From assembly GCA_963575745.1 (NCBI GenBank), contig CAUYUJ010013903.1:249230-313229 (forward strand): DNA of 64,000 nt, in the 5' to 3' direction. Position numbers and translations under genes: made by a program. Positions 42,195-52,172 of the stretch are shown here, piece after piece. This DNA comes from Prorocentrum cordatum (Eukaryota; Sar; Dinophyceae; Prorocentrales; Prorocentraceae). The notes below the pieces were generated by a model, which worked only from the letters and a program-made list of their open reading frames with translations, searched no databases and was not told the DNA's origin. The stretch's first letter is position 1. Each line of letters opens with the position of its first letter.

Positions 42195-42389
42195 ACTAGA
42201 GTTGTGGAGGACGATCAAAGGCGAGGCAGCATGCTGCCAAATACTTTCCAGATGTCTATACCATGTGTTAAACATGTTTGAGATATGTAAACAAACATGT
42301 TTAGACAATTTTTCCGACATGTTAAACACGTGTTACATTCAATGATCGGATTGTTATGGTGTCCATTGCCGTGGCATCCACAAGACTAG
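42195..42389. repeat. AT-rich TIR element family N, copy 1
   Basis: 195 bp. CTAGAGTTGTGGAGG at the left pairs with CATCCACAAGACTAG at the right. AT-rich interior with repeated AACATGTTT palindromes, in contrast to the GC-rich surroundings. Possible short target duplication (AGCGA/AGCGG). Confidence 0.85.
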
Positions 42390-42557
42390 AGCGGGACTCG
42401 GGATAGCAGTTTGACCAGGCGCGGGGGAGGACACAGAGGAGGAGCTCCGTCAACCCACAGGTGAAGGGCACGGCCAAGATCCCGTCCATGCGGTCGGGCG
42501 ACTGGATCTGCCCGCGCTGCAGGCCTGGACGAGGATGTCAAGGGAGAGGTGCATCGA

Positions 42558-42760
42558 CTAGTGTTGTGGAGGACGATCAATGGAGGGACAGCATGTTGCC
42601 AAACAATTTCCAGATGTCTAACACAATGTTTTAAACATGGTTTAAACATGTAAACAATATTTGAAACATGTGTAGAACATTTTCCCAACATACTAAACAG
42701 ATTTTAAATTCAGTGATCGGACTGTTCGAGTGTCCATAGTCGTGGCATCCACAAGACTAG
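42558..42760. repeat. AT-rich TIR element family N, copy 2
   Basis: 203 bp, same ends (CTAGTGTTGTGGAGG and CATCCACAAGACTAG), flanked by CGA on both sides. It lies 168 bp from copy 1 in the same orientation. Confidence 0.85.
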
Positions 42761-43139
42761 CGATGTGGGAGGAGTGAAACAGATGCTGTCGGCACAGTGC
42801 GGATGCAGGAGTAGGAGGGATGAGGGGGGGGCGGGAGGGGGGAGGGAGCAGGAGGAGGAGAAGGAGGGCGAACCACCCCAAGCCACGGCTCACCAGCGAA
42901 ATTTGGATACACACTCCCAAGTTTCCTCTTAATAGGCCCATGCAAGGATTCATTTCCACTGAGAGAAGTGCCCCGTTGGGGGGGCAACTGTGTGAACATT
43001 TTGAAACGTACCAAAACACCATTCTCAGGACTCCAGCGGCACGAGTCAACCTGACTGTTGCGCCGTGGCGATCCCGACTCGTGCCAGAGCATCATTCCTT
43101 GGACTCCAACACCGCGACTCAGCGTAATGAACTGTTGCG
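42761..43139. other. No gene recognised
   Basis: Short purine tract at 42820-42870, otherwise unassigned. Confidence 0.35.
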
Positions 43140-43220
43140 CCCGCTGATTGTGCGCAGCGCTACGGCAAGGGCCTCAGTTTGAAATGGAACCGCCCTCAAC
43201 CTGTGAAACTGTTGCAAGTT
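43140..43220. repeat. 82-bp repeat, single copy
   Basis: TGTGCGCAGCGCTACGGCAAG, read in part, TTTGAAAT, CCGCCCTC and GTGAAACTGTTGCAA follow the order of the 82-bp unit at 9575-9945. Confidence 0.65.
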
Positions 43221-43409
43221 TGCCCAACCCTCCAGTGTTGGGCTCTCGTCTTGAATGGAGCACTGTGGGCGAGTCTCCTCCTTTCCCCCCTCCTGCCTCC
43301 TGCCTCCTACTTCCTGCCTCCTGTCTCCTATTCCTACTCTCCTTCGGCCTGCTTGCGTTGCAGTCCCGTCTCGCTCCTGGGAGGGGGACCTGGGAGGGGG
43401 ACCTCGCGG

Positions 43410-43760
43410 CTCCCTGTGTGGCTGCGAAGTGCGCCACTGTCGCCATTTTTGCGGGCTCCTTGAAGGCCCAGCGAAGTGGAGTTGTATGCCGAGCCAGCCG
43501 AGACCTCGCGGTTCCTTGGGTGGTTGCGAAGTGCGCCACTGTGGCGATTGTCGTCGGCTCCCGCGAGGCCCAGCAGAGTGGATTTGTAAACACACCAAGC
43601 CGAGACTTCGCGGCTCCCCGGCGGGCTGCGAATTGCGCAAGGGTCGGCATTCTCTTGGGCTCCTGGGAGGCCCATCGGAGTGGAGTGGTAAACATCAGGT
43701 CGAGTCGTCGCGGCTCCCTGGGAGGCTGCGAAGTGCGCCTCTGCCCTTGGCTCTTCTTAA
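43410..43760. repeat. 102-bp satellite, block 1 (about 3.5 copies)
   Basis: GGCTGCGAAGTGCGCCACTG-type anchors at 43423, 43526, 43627 and 43728, so the period is 101-103 bp. Units contain GGCTCC, GGCCCAGCGGAGTGGA, GTAAACA and CGAGACCTCGCGGCTCCCTG. Confidence 0.92.
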
Positions 43761-44089
43761 TCTGCCCAGGGTGATTGTACCGTTGTTGGTTCGGCGTGCC
43801 GGAACTGATTGGTTTAGAACTTTCGGTCCCCACACGAAAACTAAGCACGCAACACTCACACGCACACAACTCATTGTTGTTGTGCGTTTTTAGCTACGTC
43901 TTTCCCCAACAGTCCTGTGGAGTTGGGTCCTCATTTCGAATTCGCAGCGCCGCGCATCTCCTTCCCTCCTCACTCCTCCTCCTCCTCCTCCTCCTTCTCC
44001 TTCTCCTCCTCCTTCCCTTCCTCCTCTTCCTCGTCAGCATCAGCATGCAGATAGCAATTACCATCCTCATCATGATCATCCCATTTTCG
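43761..44089. other. No gene recognised; (CCT)n at 43970-44035
   Basis: Unassigned with a pyrimidine tract. Confidence 0.5.
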
Positions 44090-44600
44090 GTCATACCCCT
44101 CACACGGTTCGTCCCCCCCCAGGGAGCTCCACCGAAGGCCCCAGTGACGGCTCTAGCAGTGCAGGAGGCCCCATCCTCCGCTTCTCTTTTCTCTCTTCGC
44201 AATTTGGGAGGGCTCTCGCACGTTTTGGCCCCGGTGGCAGGGTTCACATGGGCACCCGCCCCATCTCGGCAGACCTCTCAGACGTTTCGTGGCCCCAGAG
44301 GGGGCCCCACCGAGGGCCCCACTGGCAGGGTTCACATGACTACCCCCCATATTCTGGCAGACCTCTCACCCTTCGTGTCCTCGTAGGGAGCTCCAGCGAA
44401 GGCCCTGGTGGCAGGGTTCGCACGCCCACCCAGGTCCATTTCGGCAGACCCTTCATACGTTTCGTGGCCTCGTAGGGAGCCTCAACCGAGGGCCCCAGCG
44501 GCAGGGTTCACATGAGTACCCGCCCCATTTTGGCAGACCCCTCGCACGTTTCGTGGCCCCATGGGGAGCTCCACCAAGGGCCCCAGTGGCAGGGTTTTTT
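44090..44600 (-). repeat. Reverse-oriented relatives of the 90-bp satellite (about 5 copies)
   Basis: On the plus strand, CCTC(A/G)CACG(G/T)TT(C)GTGGCC, GGGAGCTCCACC(G)A(A)GGGCCCC, and CGCCCCAT(T)TCGGCAGACC recur about every 90 bp. These are the reverse complement of the unit at 27596-29696. Instead of the unit's CGGTGCCGCCATGCG-type part these copies have GGCAGGGTTCACATG, so this is a diverged subfamily. Confidence 0.8.
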
Positions 44601-45365
44601 CTCATCCTGTCCCCTGTTTCCGCCGCAACCATTGCCCTCGCTCTCCGCGCCGCGTGCATGGTTAACCTCCCTCGTGTGATGTGCGTCGTGCGAGTGCGTA
44701 CCGAGGCTGTTCCGACTCTCTCTGGCGAAGTTATCAGGGACATTGCGGAGCCCCCTAACGAGTTCTTGTGCACTGAGCGGTCATGTTGTTCGCTTCCATG
44801 TCCGTAGAATGAGGTGGGTTCTTCGCCAGGACAAGTAGCGTTGGTTTCACTTCAGTTGGTTACTTTGTTCATTGTTTAACGTTGCTGTCTACGACGTCCT
44901 CAGTTCCTTCTCCTGGCGTGCAGACCTCTCTGGATGCATACTGGCATCATTCATGCTCCTCTTGCTCTTCTCTTGCCCTTGCTGCCGGCTGGGGCGTCGG
45001 GCCGGGCCCGAGGGCCGATTGCCCCTCCTGGGGCCATCGGGCCTGTGGGCCTGTTTCGGGCCGGTGTTAGACCGGTGTTGAATCGTTGTCCCGAAAGCGG
45101 CGGCAGGCACGAGAGAGCGGGAGAGACGACGGTAGGGAAAACAAGGAACAGCGTTTTCGACCAGACAGCAAGCAAACGCAACAAAACAATTGACCACAGC
45201 GGCGGGCCTAAACACGCTGAGCAAACTGAACCAAAAACGCTAAGGACACTGAACTCAAAACGCTAAACAACCGCCGCGTATGTTTAGCGTTTTTTAACAG
45301 TGTCATGCGCCCAAAGTGAAAAACGGTACAACACACGCCAAGGGCATGTGTGAGAAGAACCAACA
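44601..45365. other. No gene recognised; contains a hairpin
   Basis: AAAACGCTAAACA at about 45258 and TGTTTAGCGTTTT at about 45281 form a perfect 13-bp stem with a loop of about 11 bp. AAACGCTAA also occurs at 45235. The rest is unassigned. Confidence 0.5.
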
Positions 45366-46205
45366 TTTGTCTCAACTTTCGTGGGCTCCTGGGAGGCCCA
45401 GCGGAGTGGAGTGGTAAACACACCAAGCCGAGACCTCGCGGCTCCTTGGGCGGCTGCGAAGTGCGCAACTGTCGCCTCTTTCGTGGGCCCGTGGGATGCC
45501 CAGCAGAGCGGAGTTGTAAACACCCAGCCGATACCTCGCAGCTCCTTGGGGGGCTGCGAACTGCGCATTTGTCGACACTTTCTTGGGCTCCTGGGAGGCC
45601 CAGCGGAGTGGAGTGGTAACCACACCCAGCCGAAACCTAGTGGCTCCCTTGTGGGCTGCGAATTGCGCATCTGTCGCCACTTTCGTGGGCTCCTGGGAGG
45701 CCCGGCCGAGTGGAGTGGTAAACACCCACCCTAGACCTCGTGGCTCCCTGGGGGGCTGCGAAGTGCGCAATTGTCTCCACTTTCATGGGCACCTGGGAGG
45801 CCCAGCGGGATGGTGTTGTAACCCCACCCAGTCGAGTCATCGCGGTTCTTTTGGGGGCTGCGAATTGCGCATTCGTCGCCACGTTCGTGGGCTTTTGGGC
45901 GGCCCAGCGGAGTGGAGTTGTAAACATTTCCAGCCGATACTTCGCGGCTCCCTGGGGGGGCTGCGAATTGCGCATGCCAGTTTCGTGGGCTCTTGAGAGG
46001 CCCAGCGGGATTGTGCTGTAAACGCACCTAGCCGAGACCTCGCGGATCCCTGAGGGGGCAACGAACTGTGCAATTGTCGCCCTTTTCGTTGGCTTCTGGG
46101 AGGCCTAGCCGAGGGGAGTTGTTAACACACCCAGTCGAGACCTCGCGGCTCCCTGGGTGGCTGCGAAGTGCGCAACCGTGGCCATTTTCGTGGGTTCTTG
46201 CGGGT
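45366..46205. repeat. 102-bp satellite, block 2 (about 8 copies)
   Basis: Same unit as block 1, with GGCTGCGAA(G/C/T)TGCGCA anchors at about 45453, 45554, 45656, 45757 and on to 46171. As 102 is 3 x 34, 34-residue repeat frames appear on both strands (for example SRLGVFTTPLRWASQEPT on the minus strand). Frames shift between copies, so this is treated as non-coding. Confidence 0.95.
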
Positions 46206-46235
46206 CTTGCCGCTGGCTTCGCCGAGGCCTTTTGC

Positions 46236-47914
46236 GCTCCAGATGGACGGAACCTGCGCTCGAGAAGGTGAAGCGTATGCCAGCGAGCTTGATGCTGCCA
46301 TGGCGGCCGCCTTTCACCGCGCAGCTGAGCAAGTTGTGCCGGCGGCGACGCTGACTCCGCGAAGGCCATGGATATCTAGCCGCACCTTGTGCACCTCATC
46401 CAGCAACGCTCTGACGCAAGGTTGGCCCACGACCACAGTGCTGAGAAGAGCCTTGGTGTCGCGGTCAAGAGATCTGTCAAGGAAGACCGCACCGCGTGGC
46501 TGGAAAACGTACTCGTCACGGGGGACTGGAGCCAGGTGCGACGACTTCGCAAAGGTTTCTGCCCGCGGTAAGGCCGGCTCCGGATCCGCGAAGGGCGAGT
46601 CGTCGATTCTGAGGCCCGGGCGGACACCATGGCGGAGTATTTCAGCGAGGTGCACTGAGCTGCTCGGGACACCACGGAGACGCGTGAAGAAGCACTGGGC
46701 CCGGCCCTCCCTGTTGACCTCGGCCCCATACTTGACGGCGCGGTAGAGGCAGCGGCCCGAAAAACGAAATTGGGCAAAGCGTGCGGCTCGCACGGCGTGC
46801 TGGGGTCGCCAGCGAGGAGATGGGCGACGGCGCTCTGCTCGAAGTGCTGGGAGGATGGCGTGGTCCAAGACGCCTGGCACGAGTCGCTGGTGGTCGCAAT
46901 TTTCAAAAAGGGCGACGAATCTCTCTGTGAGAACTAAAGGCCGATCTGTCTTCTGCAAGCTGGCTACACGCTTAACGCTACCGTACTACTGCGACGCCTT
47001 TAGGCAGCCGGCACCGACTCGCGCGTCTGGCCGACGCAATTTGGATTTAAGTCGCAGAGCGGAACCAGAGACGCCATCTTCATGGCGAGGCGATTCTTGG
47101 ACGATGCGTGGGAAGCGAAAGACGGTCATCTCGTCTTCCTCGCGCTCGACTGGGCCAAAGCCTTCGACAGCGTTGACCCTGCGGCCTTACTGCTGGCTCT
47201 GCGCCACTTCGGGCTGCCGGACAAGATGCTGAAGGCCGTGGGCGCGATCTACACCGGGCGCCGCTTCGCTGTGCGGGGCGCTGGGCAGACATCTATCTCG
47301 CGAGAGCAGCAGGGATGCCATCTCTCCCCCTTCTTATTCGCCATGGTCATGACGGTCCGCCTGACCGATGCGAAGCATAAATGTGGGGCGGCTGCGGGCG
47401 AGGTCGACGACCTCGTCTACGCTGACGACGCCGATCGTGGCTACATGCGGGCCATTTCGGATGCCGGCGCCAACTGCGGCCTGCGCTACAACTGGCGGAA
47501 GCTGGAAGTGCTGCCGGTACGGTTCCAAGCGTCTATCTCGAAGCCAAATGGCCAGTTGGTTGTCCAGAAGGAGGGCCTCGTGTACATGGGCGCTGTGCTC
47601 CCATCCAACGGCAACGTCGACGCTGAGCTTCCGCAAAGGCTCGGAGCGGTGAGGTCTGAGTTCGACAAGCTAGCTCGCAGATGGTCTCATAGCACCCTGT
47701 CCGTGTATAACAACGTGAATATTTTCAACGCGTGTGTAATTTCAAAGCTTTTGTATAGTCTTCACACCGCGCGGTTCACAAGACAACACATAGCTGTCCA
47801 CATTAGACGCTTCTCAAGCATGCTGTTTGCGAAAGGTTTCTGGTATTCCGCATTCTCATATAGTCACGTGACATTTTTCCGGCACTTGGCCAGGCGAGGC
47901 AAAGCCGGTTGAGC
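46236..47914 (+). pseudogene. LINE-type reverse transcriptase, 5'-truncated and degenerate
   Basis: A long plus-strand coding remnant. The first part (46236-46385, PRRPWISSRTL, typical of the linker before the polymerase) is in a different frame from the rest. From about 46385 one frame runs to the stop at 47912-47914, interrupted by four stops: TAA 46569, TGA 46656, TAA 46935 (in the conserved EN-stop-RPI position) and TAG 47001. From 47082 the frame is open for 276 codons and shows motif A (FLALDWAKAFDS, Asp at residue 23), a motif B variant QGCHLSPFLF (His where Pro is usual), motif C YADD (residues 113-116, DNA 47418-47429), then GLRYNWRK and the thumb-like SEFDKLARRWSHSTLSVYNN. Catalytic aspartates survive, but the stops show it is dead as an ORF. 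No endonuclease domain is present: the left edge meets the 102-bp satellite at about 46205. Its closest resemblance is to LINE polymerases found in dinoflagellates. Confidence 0.9.
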
Positions 47915-47934
47915 CAGATCTTGCTGACGTGACA

Positions 47935-48240
47935 ACTTACACTTCTGGGCAAGATCGCGCGCATGGGCGACGGCCACCCCGTGCGCGGATGTCTTTTCAA
48001 GGTTGGAAGCGCGGGGCCTCGAGATCCACCCTCAGTCCGCCGGCGCGGCCGCCCCAAACAGGCGTGAGCGCGCGAGGTGTATCAACGTGCTGTGCATGCA
48101 TGTGTGCGAAGAAGTGTCGATAGGTCAGAGGTTGCTGCAATACCGGCAAGCGTTTGGAAAAACACGGCGCTTGAGTACAGCCGATCTTGTTTGCTCTCTT
48201 ACACTGCTCACGTGCGTGTCGCGCGGCTTCTAATAGTTGC
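47935..48240 (+). pseudogene. LINE C-terminal tail, frameshifted continuation
   Basis: Beyond the stop at 47914 another frame reads LGKIARMGDGHPVRGCLFK then RRRGRPK. After a further stop and frame change it reads VYQRAVHACVRRSV and ASVWKNTALEY. This is the Arg-rich tail that usually follows the polymerase in this class of LINE (GRP(R/K)..W..EVY.. pattern). Spread over at least two frames, it shows that the element decayed by indels at its 3' end. Confidence 0.65.
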
Positions 48241-48334
48241 GGGTGTTTCAACACGTTCGTTTGTACTGGTCGGTCTTGTGTATCGTCGCCACATGCGTAG
48301 AAAGTACTGGGTGCGCCGCAGTGTAATTTAATAC

Positions 48335-48600
48335 GACCGTGGGCGGCGCTAAGGTGACAGCCACATTTTGAAAAAAAAAAAAAAAAAAAAAAAAAAACGT
48401 TCTCAATCCGTGAAATCTTGCAGTTGTTAAAACCAATTTTGGTGGCGTTAACACGTGAGCCACATTTTGAAAACGACCCGTTCTGTATATGTAAATTGCA
48501 TGCAACTGTTCGAAGCGAGCGCGCGTGGCGTTGAGGCGAGAAACACATGTTGGAAGCGACCCGCCCTCTATCCGTGAATTTGTCGTTTGTTTCGGAGTTT
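48335..48600. repeat. 82-bp tandem repeat, block 2, with an A-run of about 28
   Basis: GTGGGCGGCGCTAAGGTGAC, AGCCACATTTTGAAAA and CGACCCG(C/T)(C/T)CT...GTGAA recur three times, as in 9575-9945. In the first copy the AAAA after TTTTG is expanded to about 28 A (48370-48397). Confidence 0.85.
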
Positions 48601-48879
48601 GAGGATCATCAGCGGTGAAAAAGTCTCAGGCGAAATTCCCGGCCCGCCCTTCCAACTGGCTTCGGGGTGTTACGCGGAGGGGTTATTATTTCGCTTTGCT
48701 CTTTCTTCTGGCCCATTTCGCATCGCGGCGGGGCAGGCATGATTGTCTTCGTGGAAGTCATTGGAGATGTGGCTCGCGCGTTGCCGAAGAGAGCCGATCG
48801 ATTGCTTCAAAGGGCGCCAAAGTGACTCAAGAGAACTCCATCAGAGTTTCGAGACGTACCTGGGTTGTGGGTCAAAAGT
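48601..48879. other. No gene recognised
   Basis: Unassigned sequence between the 82-bp block and the next minisatellite. Confidence 0.35.
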
Positions 48880-49420
48880 CCTCATGGATGCTCTTGGGGG
48901 CCTCTGGGGAACAGTTGTGAGGCCTCTGGGGAGCTACTGGGGGATGTCTTGGGGCCCTCTTGGGGCTTCCTGGGGGCCTCTGGGGTTTCCTGGGGGCCTG
49001 TCGGGGATTTTTGGGGCCTCTCTTGGGTCTTCTTGGCGGCCTCTCGGGGTTTTTCTCTGGGTTTCTGGGGGTTTCCTGGGCGCCTTGGGGTCGAGAGCTC
49101 GTAATGTCTGTGCGGGTTCCCCCTGCGGGCTCTCTCTTGGGGTCATCCTGAGGCCGTCTTGGCGGCCTCTTAGGCCGTCTTCGGGCCATCTTGGGGTCCT
49201 TGGGTTTTTTGTATGTGCCGTTTTGGATCGATCTTGGGGTATCTTGGGCCGTCCAGGGCGGTCGGCAGCTCGAAACGGCGGTACCGCCGAAATCGTAAGA
49301 CAACTCATGCAAAAAGAATGGTTTGTGCGTCTCCTGGGGCTCTCGAAGTCCTTGCAACCCTCCTGGAGTGCCTTGGGCGCTTCTTGGACCGTGTTAGAAT
49401 CAACGTGGGCCATCTTGGGA
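48880..49420. repeat. TCTTGGGGGCC minisatellite, block 4
   Basis: GCCTCTGGGG, TCTTGGGGCC and TTCCTGGGGGCC units. It degrades toward 49420. Confidence 0.85.
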
Positions 49421-50030
49421 CGTTGTTGGCCCGAGGCCGTGGGGCAATGCCACCCTTGTGGAGCCTCATTGGGGCGCTCGGGGGGGCAGCGCCCAGGAGT
49501 TCCGGCATCTCTGACCCGACCATGCCGGGACCTTGCTGGGGTATTTTTCACCCCAGGGGCCGCCACGCGCCCGCGAATTAGAAACATGTTTACTTTTTAA
49601 TTGCAGATTTTAGCACGGCTCTGGCAGGTTGGGCCAGCGATTTTTTTCTATAAGGAAAAAGAATGGATGAGGACCTCGGATGAGGAGGAGCAGGAAGAGG
49701 GAGGCAGAACGGGAGGGGGAGCAGCAGCAGGAGCAGGGTGGGTAGGAACAGGAAGAGGAGGACTACGCACTGTACGCCTAGGCCGAGGAGGTAGCCGAGG
49801 ATTGCGAGGAGAGGCCAGGGGCAGTCATGGAGGAGCGACGCGGGAGCAACGACCAGGCAGCTTCCCCGACCGCAGCACGGCCACCGCGCGGGCACGGCCC
49901 CACTGCGAAGGCCATGGGGCCAGCCTTGGGCCTTCCGTCCGCGTGCCTTCCGGGCACAGGTTCGGTCGGCTCGGTGGTGTCTCCACGGCGCTTGTGTCGG
50001 GACCCTCCTGCTCCTCCTCCTGCTCATCCC
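49421..50030. other. No gene recognised
   Basis: GC-rich, with purine-rich sequence (GAGGAGGAGCAGG) at 49670-49800. Confidence 0.35.
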
Positions 50031-50205
50031 CCTCCTCCACCTGTCTCCTCCCCTTCCTCCTCCCCTCCTCCCCTCCTCCTCCTCCTCCTCCTCCTCCTCT
50101 TTCTGCTCCTCCTCCTCCTCCTCCTCCTCCTCCTCCTTTCTCCTCCTCCTCCTCCTCCTCCTCCTCCTCCTCCTCCTCCTCCTCCTCCTCCCCCTCCTCC
50201 CCCTA
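50031..50205. repeat. (CCT)n pyrimidine tract
   Basis: CCT triplets up to the border of the family L element. Confidence 0.97.
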
Positions 50206-50362
50206 AGGTCGGCCCAGATTAATAGGTCGACCCTGCCAAATCAAGGGTACCTATGTGTCCTGTGTCTCGCGACCCGTGCCTCGTGCGTTCTTGTGGCAAT
50301 GTGACCCTCGGAAGGGTCTTGTGTCCTCTCGCGTGTCCTGCCCAATCGGGTCCGACTGTACC
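50206..50362. repeat. TIR element family L, copy 2
   Basis: AGGTCGGCCCAGATTAATAG to CAATCGGGTCCGACTGTACC. Pyrimidine tracts on both sides. Confidence 0.85.
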
Positions 50363-50813
50363 TCCCCCTCCTCCTCCTCCTCTTCCTCCTCCTCCTCCTC
50401 CTCCTCATCGGAAGACTTCGTCTCGTATGGGCTCATGCTCATGCTCATCTCTTCCTCCTCCTCTCTTCCTCCTCCTCCTCCTCCTCCTCCTCCCCCTCCT
50501 CTTCCTCCTCCTCCTCCTCCTGGGGTCTCCGAGGGTAGATTCGGCCCCGTGGCCCCCGTGGGCCCCTGCCGAGGATGATCGCGCAGCCTCCGTGGGGCTT
50601 CGCGGCATAGCCTGCCGGCGTGTGTCTGCATGGGGTCTGCGTTGCTTCGCGGTGATCCAGATCCGCCTCCACCTGTCTCCTCCTCCTGTCTCCTCCTCCT
50701 CCTCCTCCTCCTCCTCCTCCTCCTCCTCCTCCTCCTCCTCCTCCTCCTCCTCCTCCTTCTCTTCCTGCTCCTCCTCCTCCTCCTGCTCCCCCTCCTCCTC
50801 CCCTTCCTCCCCC
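50363..50813. repeat. (CCT)n tracts with a GC-rich spacer
   Basis: CCT tracts at 50365-50525 and 50675-50812, with about 150 bp of non-repetitive sequence between. Confidence 0.95.
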
Positions 50814-50972
50814 TACAGTCGGCCCGGATTAGTAGGTCGTCCCTGCCAAATCAAGGGTACCCTTGTGTCCTGTGTCTCGAGACCCATGCTTCCTACATTC
50901 CTGTGGCAATGTGGCCCTCGGACGGGTCTTGTGTCCTCTCGCGTGTCCTGTCCAATCGAGTCCGACTGTACC
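50814..50972. repeat. TIR element family L, copy 3
   Basis: TACAGTCGGCCCGGATTAGT to CAATCGAGTCCGACTGTACC, about 90 percent identical by eye to copy 2. Like copy 2 it sits directly after a CCT tract, so tract plus element looks duplicated as a unit. Confidence 0.85.
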
Positions 50973-50997
50973 TGTTGAGCGTTTGTGGAATCTGCCA

Positions 50998-51194
50998 GGG
51001 AAGCGATCAATGGCATAAACATGAAAACTCGGAGGTCCGCGCGGATTTCTCGGCATCGCGCTGGACATACCTGGCGGCGCCTCCCGCGCCGCCACTGGCG
51101 CGCTCCGCGCGCCAGGGAGGAGGGTCCAACGCCGATTCGAGAAATCCGCGCGCGGACCTCCGAGTTTTTATGTTTATGTCATTCTTCGTTCCCC
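50998..51194. repeat. TIR element family F, copy 2
   Basis: GGGAAGCGATCAATGGCATA with AACTCGGAGGTCCGCGCGGA at the left, mirrored at the right (GCGCGGACCTCCGAGTTTTT with GTCATTCTTCGTTCCCC). The loop is the palindrome GGCGCGCTCCGCGCGCC. Confidence 0.9.
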
Positions 51195-51238
51195 TATCTG
51201 TCTGCGCGTGATCGGAGCTGGCCTCGCCAGACCCGCAG

Positions 51239-51315
51239 GTCCATGCAGTTCGCGCAGAACATGCACTGCCACAAGTGTCACCACCACAAGCCCACGATCG
51301 CCACCATGGGGCAGG
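51239..51315 (+). CDS. Possible short exon with a CxxC motif
   Basis: After a GACCCGCAG acceptor-like border the frame reads SMQFAQNMHCHKCHHHKPTI. The CxxC resembles one half of a zinc-binding knuckle. It starts 45 bp after a family F element, much as the 57054 island is followed by one. No start or stop belongs to it and the identity is unknown. Confidence 0.3.
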
Positions 51316-51775
51316 CGATTCTGGGGGGGGAAGAGGCGGTAGGGGATGGAGCAATGGGGGTCCAGACTTCCAGAGCCTTGACTTTTGAGTACTTGGGCCC
51401 AGACGACCGGACCCCCTTCCAGCGACCCGTACATGTTCTTGGTTCATGTTTGACGATCTTGGGTCAGCACGTTTCTTTGGAGGCAGGAAGTTATAAACAA
51501 CATTCCGCGTGGATTTTGTCGAGACGTTGGAGGTCTGAGGTCGCAGTGCAAACACATCAGCCCCAAGGAGCATTCTGTCCAGAGTCTAGCAGTGGATACG
51601 ATACATTACCCAGACGTTTTTCCTGGGCCGGGTTTGCAACCGGACCCTGTAACGCTTCCTGGATGTCGAAGTGGGTGGATTAGTTTCAGTCGTGTGTTCT
51701 CAGATACGAGATGGATACATACATACATCAAAAACGGTCTATAGGTTTAGGTATTTGCATAAGAAGAGCGAAATG
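51316..51775. other. No gene recognised
   Basis: Unassigned sequence. Confidence 0.35.
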
Positions 51776-52027
51776 TATTGAGAGAGAGAGAGAGCAGCGG
51801 AGACAGAAAGACATGACAAAGAGAGAGAGAATGAGTGATAACGGAAAGATAGAGAGATAGAGAGAGAGAGAGAGAAAGAGAGGGAGAAGGAGAGAAAGAG
51901 AGACAGAGAGTGAGCAAACACGACTATACCGAACGAGAGGGGGGGAGAGAGAGAGAGAGAGAAAGAGAAAGAGAGTTTGAGAGCGAGAGAGAGAGAGAGC
52001 GAGAGGAAGATGGCTCTATACATAGAA

Positions 52028-52075
<48 letters not shown>

Positions 52076-52138
52076 GTATGAGAGAGAGAGAGAAATAAAG
52101 AGACACATATAAAAAAGGATCGAGATATACACGCACGA

Positions 52139-52172
<34 letters not shown>

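Noticed and set aside
45250-45300. Bacterial-type intrinsic terminator
   Set aside because: The hairpin with T-run fits superficially, but nothing else in the window is bacterial and no gene precedes it.
45208-46073. 34-residue repeat proteins across the 102-bp satellite
   Set aside because: Frames open in both orientations and change between copies. No helix-pair signature of PPR or TPR.
46376-46958. Minus-strand frames of 175-215 codons opposite the LINE
   Set aside because: Shadows of the plus-strand reverse transcriptase.
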